55,407 nt of DNA, taken from assembly GCF_000376985.1 (NCBI RefSeq), contig NZ_AQYA01000024.1, forward strand, positions 1 to 55,407, in the 5' to 3' direction. Shown here piece after piece: positions 1 through 8,006 of this stretch. The translations under genes and the position numbers were made by a program. Positions within the stretch are counted from its first letter, which is position 1. Each line of letters opens with the position of its first letter. Origin of the DNA: Streptococcus henryi DSM 19005. Its GTDB lineage: Bacteria; Bacillota; Bacilli; Lactobacillales; Streptococcaceae. The notes under the pieces were generated by a model, which saw only the letters and a program-made list of their open reading frames with translations, ran no database searches and was not told where the DNA came from.

Positions 1-249
1 TCTGCCATCATTCTAGGTGTTGGCAGAGCGATTGGGGAGACGATGGCTGTTATCATGGTTGCGGGGAATCAAGCTGTGCTACCGCAAAATTTGACATCTG
101 GGGTTCGTACGCTGACCACCAATATTGTCATGGAGATGGGCTATTCCAGTGGTTTACACCGCAGAGCTCTTATTGCAACAGGCGTAGTGCTCTTTGTCTT
201 TATCTTAATCATCAATATCAGCTTTTCAGTAATCAATAAAGAGGACTAG
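1..249 (+). CDS. pstC: Phosphate ABC transporter permease PstC, 3' fragment (copy 1)
   Basis: C-terminal 82 residues of the PstC permease; the 5' part lies outside the window, so the frame is open from base 1. It contains the end of the binding-protein-dependent transport loop (GVGRAIGETMAVIMVAGN) and a last membrane helix (VVLFVFILIINISF). PstC pairs with PstA in the cytoplasmic membrane to pass phosphate delivered by PstS. The segment is identical to the end of the complete pstC at 40669-41514. One base separates it from pstA. Whether this first copy really exists in the genome is doubtful because of the corrupted join at 4623-5339. Confidence 0.9.
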   Translation, partial: SAIILGVGRAIGETMAVIMVAGNQAVLPQNLTSGVRTLTTNIVMEMGYSSGLHRRALIATGVVLFVFILIINISFSVINKED

Positions 250-250
250 T

Positions 251-1129
251 ATGGAAAATATCAATCAAAGAAACTGGAAGGAGCGTCTTCTGTCACGAAA
301 AAAAGATAAGCTTTCTTTGTTATTATTTTGTTTGGTTTATCTCATGGCTCTTCTGAGCTTCTTGGCGATTATTTTTATTGTTGCTTATATCTTAATCATG
401 GGGCTTCCTCATATCCAGATTAACCTCTTTGCTTGGACTTATGATAGTGAGAATGTTTCACTCATGCCAGCTCTTATCAACACGATTTACATGATTGTAT
501 TGACCTTATTGATTGCAGTACCGGTTGGTATTGGAGGTTCCATTTACCTAACGGAGTATGCGCGTCGTGACAATCCTATGGTCAAGTTAATCCGTATAGC
601 TGCTCAGACCCTGTCTGGTATTCCCTCTATCATTTACGGTTTATTTGGCTCTCTCTTTTTGGTTAAATACCTGCATTTGGGCTTGTCCCTCATATCTGGT
701 GCCATCACACTGGCTATTATGATTTTACCAGTGATTATTCAGACAACTGAAGAGGCTTTGCTATCGGTTCCTGATTTATATCGTGAGGGAGCTTTTGCCC
801 TAGGGGCAGGAAAACTTAGAACCATTTTTAAAATTGTTCTACCAAGTGCCATGTCAGGTATTTTTGCAGGGGTCGTTCTGGCTATTGGGCGCATTATCGG
901 AGAATCCGCAGCCTTGATTTTTACAGCGGGGACAGTGGCAGAAGTAGCTAAGAGCATTTTTAGTTCCACACGTACCTTGGCTGTACACATGTACACTATT
1001 TCAGGCGAAGGCCTTTATGTCAACCAGACATACGCAACAGCCGTGATTCTGTTGCTATTGGTTCTTGTTGTGAATTTTATTTCAGGTTTAATTGCAAAAC
1101 GCTTAGGAAGTAGGACAGCTGATGAGTAA
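251..1129 (+). CDS. pstA: Phosphate ABC transporter permease PstA (copy 1)
   Basis: 292-residue membrane permease, the partner of PstC in the high-affinity phosphate importer. About six hydrophobic segments are visible (first at residues 22-50), together with the conserved cytoplasmic coupling loop [20 protein letters not shown] that docks on the ATPase. The 3' end overlaps pstB by 8 bp, so the two are probably translationally coupled. The protein is identical to the copy at 41516-42394. Identification is by family pattern and operon position. Confidence 0.93.
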   Translation: MENINQRNWKERLLSRKKDKLSLLLFCLVYLMALLSFLAIIFIVAYILIMGLPHIQINLFAWTYDSENVSLMPALINTIYMIVLTLLIAVPVGIGGSIYLTEYARRDNPMVKLIRIAAQTLSGIPSIIYGLFGSLFLVKYLHLGLSLISGAITLAIMILPVIIQTTEEALLSVPDLYREGAFALGAGKLRTIFKIVLPSAMSGIFAGVVLAIGRIIGESAALIFTAGTVAEVAKSIFSSTRTLAVHMYTISGEGLYVNQTYATAVILLLLVLVVNFISGLIAKRLGSRTADE

Positions 1130-1871
1130 ATTAGTCATTAACCATTTGGATTTATATTACAATGATTTTCAAGCCTTGAAAAATATTAATTTAGAGATTG
1201 AGGCTAATGAAATTACCGCCTTCATTGGACCGTCGGGTTGTGGGAAATCAACCCTCTTAAAAAGTCTCAACCGCATGAATGACTTGGTCAAAAATTGTCG
1301 GATTACGGGTCAGGTTCTATTAGATGGTGAAGACCTCTATCGCGACATTGATATCAATGTGCTCCGTAAAAAGGTGGGGATGGTTTTCCAAAAGCCCAAT
1401 CCTTTTCCAATGAGTATTTATGATAATATTGCCTTTGGACCGCGCACTCATGGCATTCACAATAAAACTCAGCTAGATGAGGTTGTGGAGAAGTCCCTTC
1501 GACAGGCTGCTATTTGGGATGAAGTCAAGGATAGACTGAACAAGTCGGCTTTGGGTATGTCGGGTGGTCAGCAACAACGTCTTTGCATCGCTCGTGCCTT
1601 AGCCGTAGAGCCAGATATTCTCCTGATGGATGAGCCAACATCGGCTTTAGATCCTATTTCAACAGCCAAAATTGAAGAACTGGTCATTGAGCTTAAGAAA
1701 AAATATACCATTGTTATAGTGACTCATAACATGCAGCAGGCTGTTCGCATTTCAGATAAGACAGCCTTCTTCCTCCTAGGAGAGGTAGTTGAATACAATA
1801 AGACTAGTCAATTGTTCTCTCTGCCTCAAGATGAAAGAACAGAAAATTATATTACGGGGAGATTCGGATGA
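1122..1871 (+). CDS. pstB: Phosphate ABC transporter ATP-binding protein PstB (copy 1)
   Basis: 249-residue ATPase that energises PstCA. Walker A is GPSGCGKST near residue 37, the signature is MSGGQQQR, and Walker B is [12 protein letters not shown], followed by the H-loop VTHNM. The length matches the usual 250 residues of PstB. The stop overlaps the phoU start as ATGA. Identical to the copy at 42387-43136. Many streptococcal pst operons carry two pstB genes; only one is present here. Confidence 0.95.
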   Translation: MSKLVINHLDLYYNDFQALKNINLEIEANEITAFIGPSGCGKSTLLKSLNRMNDLVKNCRITGQVLLDGEDLYRDIDINVLRKKVGMVFQKPNPFPMSIYDNIAFGPRTHGIHNKTQLDEVVEKSLRQAAIWDEVKDRLNKSALGMSGGQQQRLCIARALAVEPDILLMDEPTSALDPISTAKIEELVIELKKKYTIVIVTHNMQQAVRISDKTAFFLLGEVVEYNKTSQLFSLPQDERTENYITGRFG

Positions 1872-2518
1872 TTCGCAGCAGATTTGAAAATCAGCTTCAT
1901 AGGCTTAATAACGACATGATTCTTATGGGTGCTCTCTGTGAGGATATTATTTCAAAATCCATTGAACTCCTGAGTGGTGATAGTAGCAGTGCTGAAAATG
2001 CACTTAGCATTTACCAAAAAATTGAACAATTAGAGCGTGATATTGAAGCACAGTGCTTAAAGTTACTCTTACTCCAGCAACCAGTTGCTTCAGACCTTCG
2101 TCATATTTCTGCTGCCTTAAAAATGGTCTACGACCTAAAGCGGATCGGTGCGCAGGCAGCCGAAGTGGCTGAAATTGTCGGTGCAGGTCGCATCCAATCA
2201 GAAAAGGAGTTGGCTGGACTTCATGTAATGGTTGACCATGTTTTAGGCATGGTAACAACTGGCATAGATGCCTTTGTTCAAGAAGATGTTACTTTAGCCA
2301 ATCAAGTCATTAAAAAAGATGATAAAGTTGACCAAGAATTTGATACAATGAAGAAGAGGTTAATAGCCTACTTTTCGGGAGAAGATGTTGACGGTGAGCA
2401 GGCTATTGATGTTCTTATGGTCGCCAAATATATCGAAAGAATTGGTGACCACACAGTTAATATTGCTAAATGGGTGATTTTTTCAATTACAGGGCAGTTA
2501 GATGGAGATGTGACATGA
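1868..2518 (+). CDS. phoU: Phosphate signalling regulator PhoU (copy 1)
   Basis: 216-residue all-helical protein with the two repeated three-helix PhoU domains. The repeat signature is visible as [21 protein letters not shown] in the first half and [18 protein letters not shown] in the second. PhoU links the Pst transporter to the phosphate sensor kinase and lowers uptake and signalling when phosphate is ample. Start and stop overlap the neighbours as ATGA, typical of a tightly coupled operon. Identical to 43133-43783. Confidence 0.93.
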   Translation: MIRSRFENQLHRLNNDMILMGALCEDIISKSIELLSGDSSSAENALSIYQKIEQLERDIEAQCLKLLLLQQPVASDLRHISAALKMVYDLKRIGAQAAEVAEIVGAGRIQSEKELAGLHVMVDHVLGMVTTGIDAFVQEDVTLANQVIKKDDKVDQEFDTMKKRLIAYFSGEDVDGEQAIDVLMVAKYIERIGDHTVNIAKWVIFSITGQLDGDVT

Positions 2519-3210
2519 TTTATTGCGTTGAAGATGATGACGATATTCGAGAACTGGTGCTTTACACTTTGCGAATAGCTGGCTTTGAGGTACAGGGATT
2601 TTCTTCCAGCAAACCGTTTTGGGAAATGCTGAGTGAGGCTCCGCTACCTGAACTGATTCTGTTGGATATTATGTTGCCAGAGGAAGATGGGCTTAGTATT
2701 TTAAAACGACTGCGGTCATTTAGTGCAATGAAAGAAATTCCTGTCATCATGACAACAGCTAAGGGAACAGAATTTGATAAGGTTAATGGTCTTGATTTGG
2801 GGGCTGATGACTATTTAGTCAAGCCTTTTGGAATGATGGAGATGATTTCGCGCATCAAGGCTGTTCTTCGTCGCACACAAGCCAGCCAGTCCCAAGAGGT
2901 CGCACTTCGTCTGGGTCAGCTGACCCTAAATAGTAGAAACCATATTGTAACAGTTGAAGGTCAGCGAATTGACTTGACGCGGAAAGAATTTGACCTCTTG
3001 TTTCTCCTTATGCGTAATCCTAGTCGTGTATTTACGCGTCAGGAGTTGCTAGATATGGTTTGGGGAGATGATGTCTTGCTTGAAACACGGACGGTTGATG
3101 TTCATATCGGCACCTTACGGACAAAGCTAGGAACTTGCGGATCCTACATTCAAACTGTTCGTGGTGTCGGCTACCGCATGGAGGAAGCTTATGACCAAAA
3201 GAATCTTTAA
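2515..3210 (+). CDS. pnpR: PhoB/PnpR-type response regulator (copy 1)
   Basis: 231-residue OmpR-family regulator. The receiver domain (1-120) shows the acidic pocket VEDDDD, phosphoacceptor Asp in LILLDIMLPE, Thr in IMTTAKG and Lys in YLVKPFG. The C-terminal winged helix has VDVHIGTLRTKLG and the ending VRGVGYRME. I chose the ATG of the ATGA overlap with phoU (2515); an upstream in-frame ATG at 2470 lies inside phoU and would add 15 non-homologous residues. It probably activates pst on phosphate limitation. In pneumococcus pnpRS precede pst; here they follow phoU. Confidence 0.92.
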   Translation: MIYCVEDDDDIRELVLYTLRIAGFEVQGFSSSKPFWEMLSEAPLPELILLDIMLPEEDGLSILKRLRSFSAMKEIPVIMTTAKGTEFDKVNGLDLGADDYLVKPFGMMEMISRIKAVLRRTQASQSQEVALRLGQLTLNSRNHIVTVEGQRIDLTRKEFDLLFLLMRNPSRVFTRQELLDMVWGDDVLLETRTVDVHIGTLRTKLGTCGSYIQTVRGVGYRMEEAYDQKNL

Positions 3211-4622
3211 ATCCATTTTGTCTGCCGCTATCGGCGTCCTACTGGCCTCTCTCATTCTTATCATGGGGGTACTCTACCGCTATTTTACTCAGATTCAATT
3301 TGATCAGCTTCACACAGCAAGCTCATTAGTAGCTCAAGGGATTTCAGCGGAAGGAAAAGATTATTTTCAAGGTTTGAAGATTTCTAACGTTCGCATTACT
3401 TGGGTGGATAATCTAGGAAACGTTCTCTATGATAGCAAGTCAGATTCTGCTAAAATGGAAAATCATCTCAAGAGAGAAGAAATCAAGGAAGCCTTGACTG
3501 AAGGCTACGGTGAAAGCTCTCGTTATTCTTCCACCTTAACGCAGCGCTCTTTTTATGTGGCTCAGCGTCTGGATAATGGCACCATTGTCCGTTTATCTGT
3601 CACTCAGCACAGTGTCTTACTTCTTTTACTGAGGATGATTCAGCCTATTTTCTTGATTGTTTTGCTGGCGCTTATCCTGTCAATACTTATCGCCCGCTAT
3701 ACGGCCAATAGAATTGTCCAACCGCTCAACCGTCTAAACCTAGATCAGCCCTTGGCTAATGATGCCTATGAGGAACTGTCGCCCTTGTTACGACGTCTTG
3801 ACCGTCACCAAAGGGAAATTCTTCATAAAAAAACTCTGCTGGCTAGACATCAGAAGGAATTTGATACCATCATCTCCAAGATTAAAGAAGGAATGATTTT
3901 ACTAGATGATCAGCGCAGGATTTTAAGTATCAATGGCGCAGCCTTAAGCTTACTGGAGGCAGACGAGTTTAGTAAGGGGCAGGATATTTTAGAAATTACC
4001 CGCAATCTCCCTTTAGTTGAACTTGTTGACCGAGGACTCAAAGGTCAAAAATGCGAGGGGCTTGTTATCTTTGATACTAGCACCTACCGAGCTCTTATTC
4101 GTCCAATTTTAGCTGATGGTAAAGTGACTGGTCTTGTTCTCCTCTTGTTTGATGTCAGTGAGCAACTCCAAGCTGAGCAAATGAGACGAGAATTTACAGC
4201 TAATGTATCTCATGAGCTAAAAACGCCCTTGCATTTGATTTCGGGTTACGCAGAAGTTCTTGCTAATAATCTCGTTTCAAAAGCTGATGCGCAAGCCTTC
4301 TCTACAAAGATTTACAAGGAATCACAACGACTCATGAGTTTGGTGGAGGATATCATCAATCTTTCTCAACTAGATGAAGCTTATCAGCTAACCATGGAAG
4401 AGGTTGACCTTTACCAAATTGCTAAGAATGTTCAAGATACCCTTTTACCAACAGCTCAAGAGAAGAGAGTCCACCTGCATCTGTCAGGAGAGACCAGCAA
4501 ACTAAAGGGAAATCCTGTGCTGCTCTACTCTGTTATTTATAACCTCTGCGACAATGCAATTAAGTACAATCGTGAAAATGGCGATGCCTCTATCAAAGTT
4601 AAGCCACAAACTAACAAGACTA
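3191..4622 (+). pseudogene. pnpS: PnpS/PhoR-type sensor histidine kinase, copy 1, 3' end corrupted
   Basis: First 477 codons are identical to the kinase at 44456-46114: membrane helix 10-30, extracytoplasmic loop, second helix about 150-170, PAS-like segment, HisKA (ANVSHELKTPLHLISGYAE) and the N box (NLCDNAIKYN). From base 4623 the frame enters the composite stretch, so the ATP-lid and G boxes (DTGIGIA, GGTGLGLS in the other copy) are unreadable. The frame stays open to 4906, but those last 95 codons are an artefact of overlaid sequences and should not be treated as protein. Start ATG 3191 overlaps the regulator by 20 bp, preceded by GGAGGAAGCTT. Confidence 0.85.
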
Positions 4623-5339
4623 ATCTCTTGGAAAACGAACAAACGCCAACCGAAAGGAACAAACAAGAAAAACACCAGACCTGTAAAAGCGTGCACCGGG
4701 TCGAAAAAAACAGCCCAAAAAAAGTTAGAGAAACTGGTATCGCACGATCGAGCAGCAAACAAGCCCGGCCGCCTCATAACCCCAAGATCCAAGGTCAAAA
4801 TACTGCACCAAAAAGTAATAAAAAGACAAGAACAGGTAACAAACTAGAAAAAACAATGGAAAGAACCAAAAGGAGTCCGCGATACAACAACGTCAACCGC
4901 CAATAATACAAGAACAAGAAAGGGAACGAAAAACCAAAACGCAGAAAACAAGAAAAAACCAACAAAGGGTAAAGGGGTAAGAACCCCAACCACACAAGAT
5001 CACAAAAAGAAATTAAAGGAAGAAAAAAGGAATCCAAAACCTGCAAGATGAGGTAAAAACCGACTACACGCAATAAAAAAGAATATGGAAAGGGTGATGA
5101 AATAGGTAACAAAACAGATTGGAGCTCTGACACCCAAAACCACGATTCAAAAAACACGCCAAAGATACACACCGCTATAGCAAAGCGGCAAAGCAAAGGA
5201 CAAAAACACCCTAATGCCCCAAAACAAATCCAAAAAACACAAGAAAAATAAAGGCCCACACGAAGGAAAAGGCAGACAAACGCGACAAAAAAAACAAAGT
5301 AATCAAAAACGTACCCAGTCAACACCGGCCGCCGGTATA
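4623..5339. other. Composite (overlaid) sequence, not a real locus
   Basis: This stretch aligns without a single gap to 45888-46604 (offset 41265) but differs at roughly a third of positions. In every block I compared, each change goes to an alphabetically earlier base: T to A, C or G; G to A or C; C to A. An A in the other copy is never changed. The result is A-rich and T-poor. That is what results when two different sequences are merged with ambiguity codes and each code is then replaced by its first letter. The open frames across it (to 4906 on +, 4795-5343 on -) are spurious. Confidence 0.93.
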
Positions 5340-5349
5340 GCATAAAGTT
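5325..5349 (+). other. Left attachment site (att core direct repeat)
   Basis: 25-bp sequence starting CCGGCCGCCGGTAT and ending GCATAAAGTT, matched at 46590-46614 with one difference (A here, G there, at 5339). It is far richer in GC than its surroundings and lies next to the integrase gene, as expected of an att core. In one frame it reads Pro-Ala-Ala-Gly-Ile-Ala-stop, so it could be the 3' end of an invaded gene; I could not identify that gene. Confidence 0.7.
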
Positions 5350-5355
5350 TATGAA

Positions 5356-5379
5356 AAGCCCTGTTTTACAGGGTTTTTT
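5356..5379. terminator. Rho-independent terminator between att and int
   Basis: Hairpin CCCTG-TTTTA-CAGGG followed by six T on the + strand; on the - strand the same stem is followed by a shorter T run. It can end transcription entering the element from the left and transcription of int. Confidence 0.7.
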
Positions 5380-5418
5380 CTTTGTTTTTAATTTGTCTAT
5401 CCCAAATATTGTCCCAAT

Positions 5419-6573
5419 TTATATTTTTTTCATGATTTCTTCTACTTGTTTGAACTCTTTATCAATTTTTTCTGTAAGTGTATGCCCATAGACTTCAATT
5501 AACATTTGAATATCTTTGTGACCAAGTATTTTTGCTACAACTCCCATATCTACATTATTGTGAAGCAGATAAGATCCGTATGTATGTCTTAGTCCTTTAG
5601 TTGTAATTTGTGGTTGTATGTCTAGTTCTTTCAGTATTTTTTTTAAAGCTTTATTAACGGTTGCGACCGAAGGTACTCCATGCTCTAGACCATAATGAAA
5701 GAAGAGAAATCCTACTTTATTTTTTATTTTGAGTTGCTTATTGATTCTTTCTCTCTCGTTTTTCATATCTGTTAAAACCTTTATTGTTTTATTATCTATT
5801 GGTACATATCTCTTTGAGGAATCATTCTTTGCTAAAGTCCATTTCCAAGCTGTTGTATTGTAGCGTTCATGAGTATGCAAATAGTGTTCTTCAAGTTTTG
5901 AATCTTCATCAAGTAACCCTATTAATTCTCCATATCTCATACCAGTTTTTGCTATTGTGTATATGATATGATTTACTACGGATTCTTCATAATTTAGGTT
6001 ATTTTCTAAATATCGGATTAGCTTATGGTAGTCTTCAACACTATGAATATATTTATCTTCTGGTTTTTGTCCATCTTTTCCAGCAAAAAGCTCTATATTA
6101 CTTGTAAAGTCTTCAATTACGATTCTGTCAGATTGTGCTAATTTAATAGTTTTTCTAATAATAGAATTTATTCTGCTAAGATAGTCATAGCCGACTGTTT
6201 CACCGTATATGTTCATGATTCTTTGGTACTCAGTTGCTTTAATATCGACAATTGCTTTATCACCAAAAAGTCGTTTTAGTGTTTCACCATAAATCTTATA
6301 ATTTTTCTTAGTTTCTTGGGATAAATTTTTCTTTGGTCGAATTTTTAAATCATACCATGTTTGAAACCAATCGTATAGAGAAGTATATCTATCAAGTGTA
6401 TAACCTTGACGTAATTTTTGTTGAATTTCTAAGGCTGCATTCTCTGCATCTCGTTTAGAATTAAATCCTGACTGATACTCTACAGTCTTACCTTCATTAT
6501 CTCTGATTTCAAAAAAGAATAATCCCGATTTTTTATTTTTTCTAACACGTGGATTGAATTGAGGAATATACAC
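5419..6573 (-). CDS. int: ICE tyrosine integrase
   Basis: 384-residue tyrosine recombinase that excises and integrates the element at att. The N-terminus (about 5-55) resembles the AP2-like arm-binding domain (KKSGLFFFEIRDNEGK), followed by a core-binding region. Catalytic residues visible are Arg in KTGMRYGELIGL, the LRHTYGS box, His in LGHKDIQ and the nucleophile in IEVYGHT. It starts with GTG at 6571-6573, preceded by AAGGAGG, which overlaps the end of the upstream gene. It points toward the att core 70 bp away. Tn916/ICESt3-superfamily assignment follows from the neighbouring module. Confidence 0.93.
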   Translation of the reverse strand: MYIPQFNPRVRKNKKSGLFFFEIRDNEGKTVEYQSGFNSKRDAENAALEIQQKLRQGYTLDRYTSLYDWFQTWYDLKIRPKKNLSQETKKNYKIYGETLKRLFGDKAIVDIKATEYQRIMNIYGETVGYDYLSRINSIIRKTIKLAQSDRIVIEDFTSNIELFAGKDGQKPEDKYIHSVEDYHKLIRYLENNLNYEESVVNHIIYTIAKTGMRYGELIGLLDEDSKLEEHYLHTHERYNTTAWKWTLAKNDSSKRYVPIDNKTIKVLTDMKNERERINKQLKIKNKVGFLFFHYGLEHGVPSVATVNKALKKILKELDIQPQITTKGLRHTYGSYLLHNNVDMGVVAKILGHKDIQMLIEVYGHTLTEKIDKEFKQVEEIMKKI

Positions 6574-6584
6574 AAAAAGCCTCC

Positions 6585-6770
6585 TTAAAACTTCACATGA
6601 AGTATTTCTTCAACTGTACTGATTGGTACAGCACCTAGTCTTCTGTTGTTGTAAAATTGAAATCCTTGACTAACAAGAACTTGTTTTGCCTCATGGATTA
6701 CTTTTCTTGCTGTACCTTCTTTTAACCCCTGTTTTATTAAGTCTTGTTTTGTAATAAGTTGTTTTTCCAT
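6585..6770 (-). CDS. DUF3173 protein, excisionase-like
   Basis: 61-residue protein with the pattern TKQDLIKQGLKEGTAR and FYNNRRLGAVPISTVEEIL, which I recognise as DUF3173, a small protein found directly upstream of integrases in streptococcal and enterococcal ICEs. A helix-turn-helix-like fold and a role as recombination directionality factor are inferred from position and size. It ends 11 bp before int and the int ribosome site overlaps its 3' end, so the two are co-transcribed. Confidence 0.8.
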   Translation of the reverse strand: MEKQLITKQDLIKQGLKEGTARKVIHEAKQVLVSQGFQFYNNRRLGAVPISTVEEILHVKF

Positions 6771-6793
6771 CTTGTATTTCCTTCCTTAAACGT

Positions 6794-6827
6794 AAAAAAG
6801 AGACCAAAGGAAAACACCTTTAGTCTT
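6794..6827 (-). terminator. Terminator after the conjugation operon
   Basis: On the - strand AGACTAAAGG, loop TGTTTT, CCTTTGGTCT, then CTTTTTT. It sits 72 bp past the stop of the CHAP hydrolase gene and would end the long leftward transcript before the DUF3173/int pair. Confidence 0.75.
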
Positions 6828-6829
6828 TA

Positions 6830-6874
6830 GGAGATTATGAAAAAGAAAAGTTTTAGGATTGATAGTAGTATAGC
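6830..6874 (-). repeat. 45-bp 3'-UTR repeat, partner of 25399-25443
   Basis: Read on the - strand, this 45-bp segment matches 25399-25443 on the + strand with only two mismatches. Both copies lie just downstream of the last gene of an ICE operon and directly before its terminator. The remainder of both flanks is unrelated. Function unknown. Confidence 0.8.
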
Positions 6875-6898
6875 TAGATGAACTTAAACAATCCTTAA

Positions 6899-8005
6899 CT
6901 ACTTTCCAATGACATAAGTAAATTGTTTTGCGGTTTCTGCATCAAATACACGGTATGAGATGACGCCCAAACCTAGAGCATTTGATTCTGATACCAAGAT
7001 TGAGCCATCTGATTTTACTTGTTCGACAAAGACAACATGTCCATAAGTTGGATCAGAGTTTGCTTGACCAGGCGCAAATGAAATGGCTGAGTGCTCGGTA
7101 GGCGTATGAGTGGTTTGATAACCTGATTTGTTTCTCCAATCGCCACCATTACCCATATACATATCATAAGAGATACCAAATTCTTTTGCTCGGTTATAGA
7201 CAAACCATGTACATTGTCCCCAAGGGTAGCTAGTTGCATTGTATCCTGAAGTATCAATCGTCTTAACGAGACTATAGCCATCAGGGACACCACTTGCCGT
7301 CACGCCTCCTCCATCACGGGATTGACTAGCAGTGCTTTGTGGGGCTTTGGGTGTTCCTCCGTGTTCATCAATGTACTTGTCTAGCTTTTCCATGACCTCA
7401 GCTCTACGTTTTCCAGAACCAGACGTATCAGTGAAATAGACCCCACCATCTGTCGCTGGGTTTAAGGTTCCCTTGGCATTCTTTTGAGCTTTCTCATCTT
7501 GAATCTTAAAGGTCTCATTCTTATTCTTAATGATAGTAATCTTTGTCAGGTCGGTTACTGCCACTTCATCATTGTATTGTGTAGCATTAGAAGGGTTAGA
7601 ATCAAAGGCACCATAGCCAAACATGTTAGCTCCCTTTTGAGTAGCGACACCAGATGTCCCAAATGAACTCTCCATTTGAGCAATAGCGACAATCGCTCTC
7701 ACATCAAGTCCAGATTTTTGAGACCACTCTAAAAGAAGTTTGCCATTAATTCGGCTTTTATCATAAGCAATGCCCGTTGTTTCTAAAAAGCCATCTAACT
7801 GTTCAGCGGTAATGCCATACCTATGGACAAGAAGATTATGACTATAGGCATCCCCATCTGACCAATGTTCTACGTAGGTTTGACCTTCAATGACTGAAGC
7901 AGAACTGGTTGATGTTATACTACTTGCTCCGACAAAAAGAAAAAGCACCGCAAATAAGGGTGCTAGAAGTGTTGTCAGGAGCCCAAAACGTTTTACTAAT
8001 TTCAT
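6899..8005 (-). CDS. Conjugation cell-wall hydrolase with lysozyme-like and CHAP domains
   Basis: 368 residues, with an export signal or membrane anchor at 8-35 (LLTTLLAPLFAVLFLFVGAS). Residues about 70-215 resemble a lysozyme/glucosaminidase fold (AIVAIAQMESSFGTSG, with a candidate catalytic Glu). The C-terminus is a CHAP amidase with Cys in WGQCTWFVYNRA and His in YGHVVFVEQV. It is the counterpart of Orf14 of Tn916 (VirB1-like), which opens peptidoglycan for the transfer channel. ATG start preceded by AGGAGG; one base separates it from the upstream virB6-like gene. Last gene of the leftward operon. Confidence 0.88.
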   Translation of the reverse strand: MKLVKRFGLLTTLLAPLFAVLFLFVGASSITSTSSASVIEGQTYVEHWSDGDAYSHNLLVHRYGITAEQLDGFLETTGIAYDKSRINGKLLLEWSQKSGLDVRAIVAIAQMESSFGTSGVATQKGANMFGYGAFDSNPSNATQYNDEVAVTDLTKITIIKNKNETFKIQDEKAQKNAKGTLNPATDGGVYFTDTSGSGKRRAEVMEKLDKYIDEHGGTPKAPQSTASQSRDGGGVTASGVPDGYSLVKTIDTSGYNATSYPWGQCTWFVYNRAKEFGISYDMYMGNGGDWRNKSGYQTTHTPTEHSAISFAPGQANSDPTYGHVVFVEQVKSDGSILVSESNALGLGVISYRVFDAETAKQFTYVIGK

Positions 8006-8006
8006 A

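Noticed and set aside
4502..4847. Small ORFs across the kinase 3' end in copy 1
   Set aside because: Shadows of the kinase frame plus composite sequence, not conserved in the intact copy.
4623..5339. Diversity-generating retroelement or hypermutated variable region
   Set aside because: Not only one base is targeted: T, G and C all change but always toward an alphabetically earlier letter, no reverse transcriptase is present, and register is gap-free over more than 700 bp. The collapsed-ambiguity explanation fits with no exceptions found.
4795..5343. 182-residue hydrophobic minus-strand ORF
   Set aside because: Lies wholly in the composite stretch; its length reflects the artificial lack of T on the + strand (few stop codons) and its hydrophobicity reflects A-rich DNA read in reverse.
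7015..7293. 92-residue ORF inside the CHAP hydrolase gene
   Set aside because: Same-strand alternative frame within a well-supported domain; no ribosome site.
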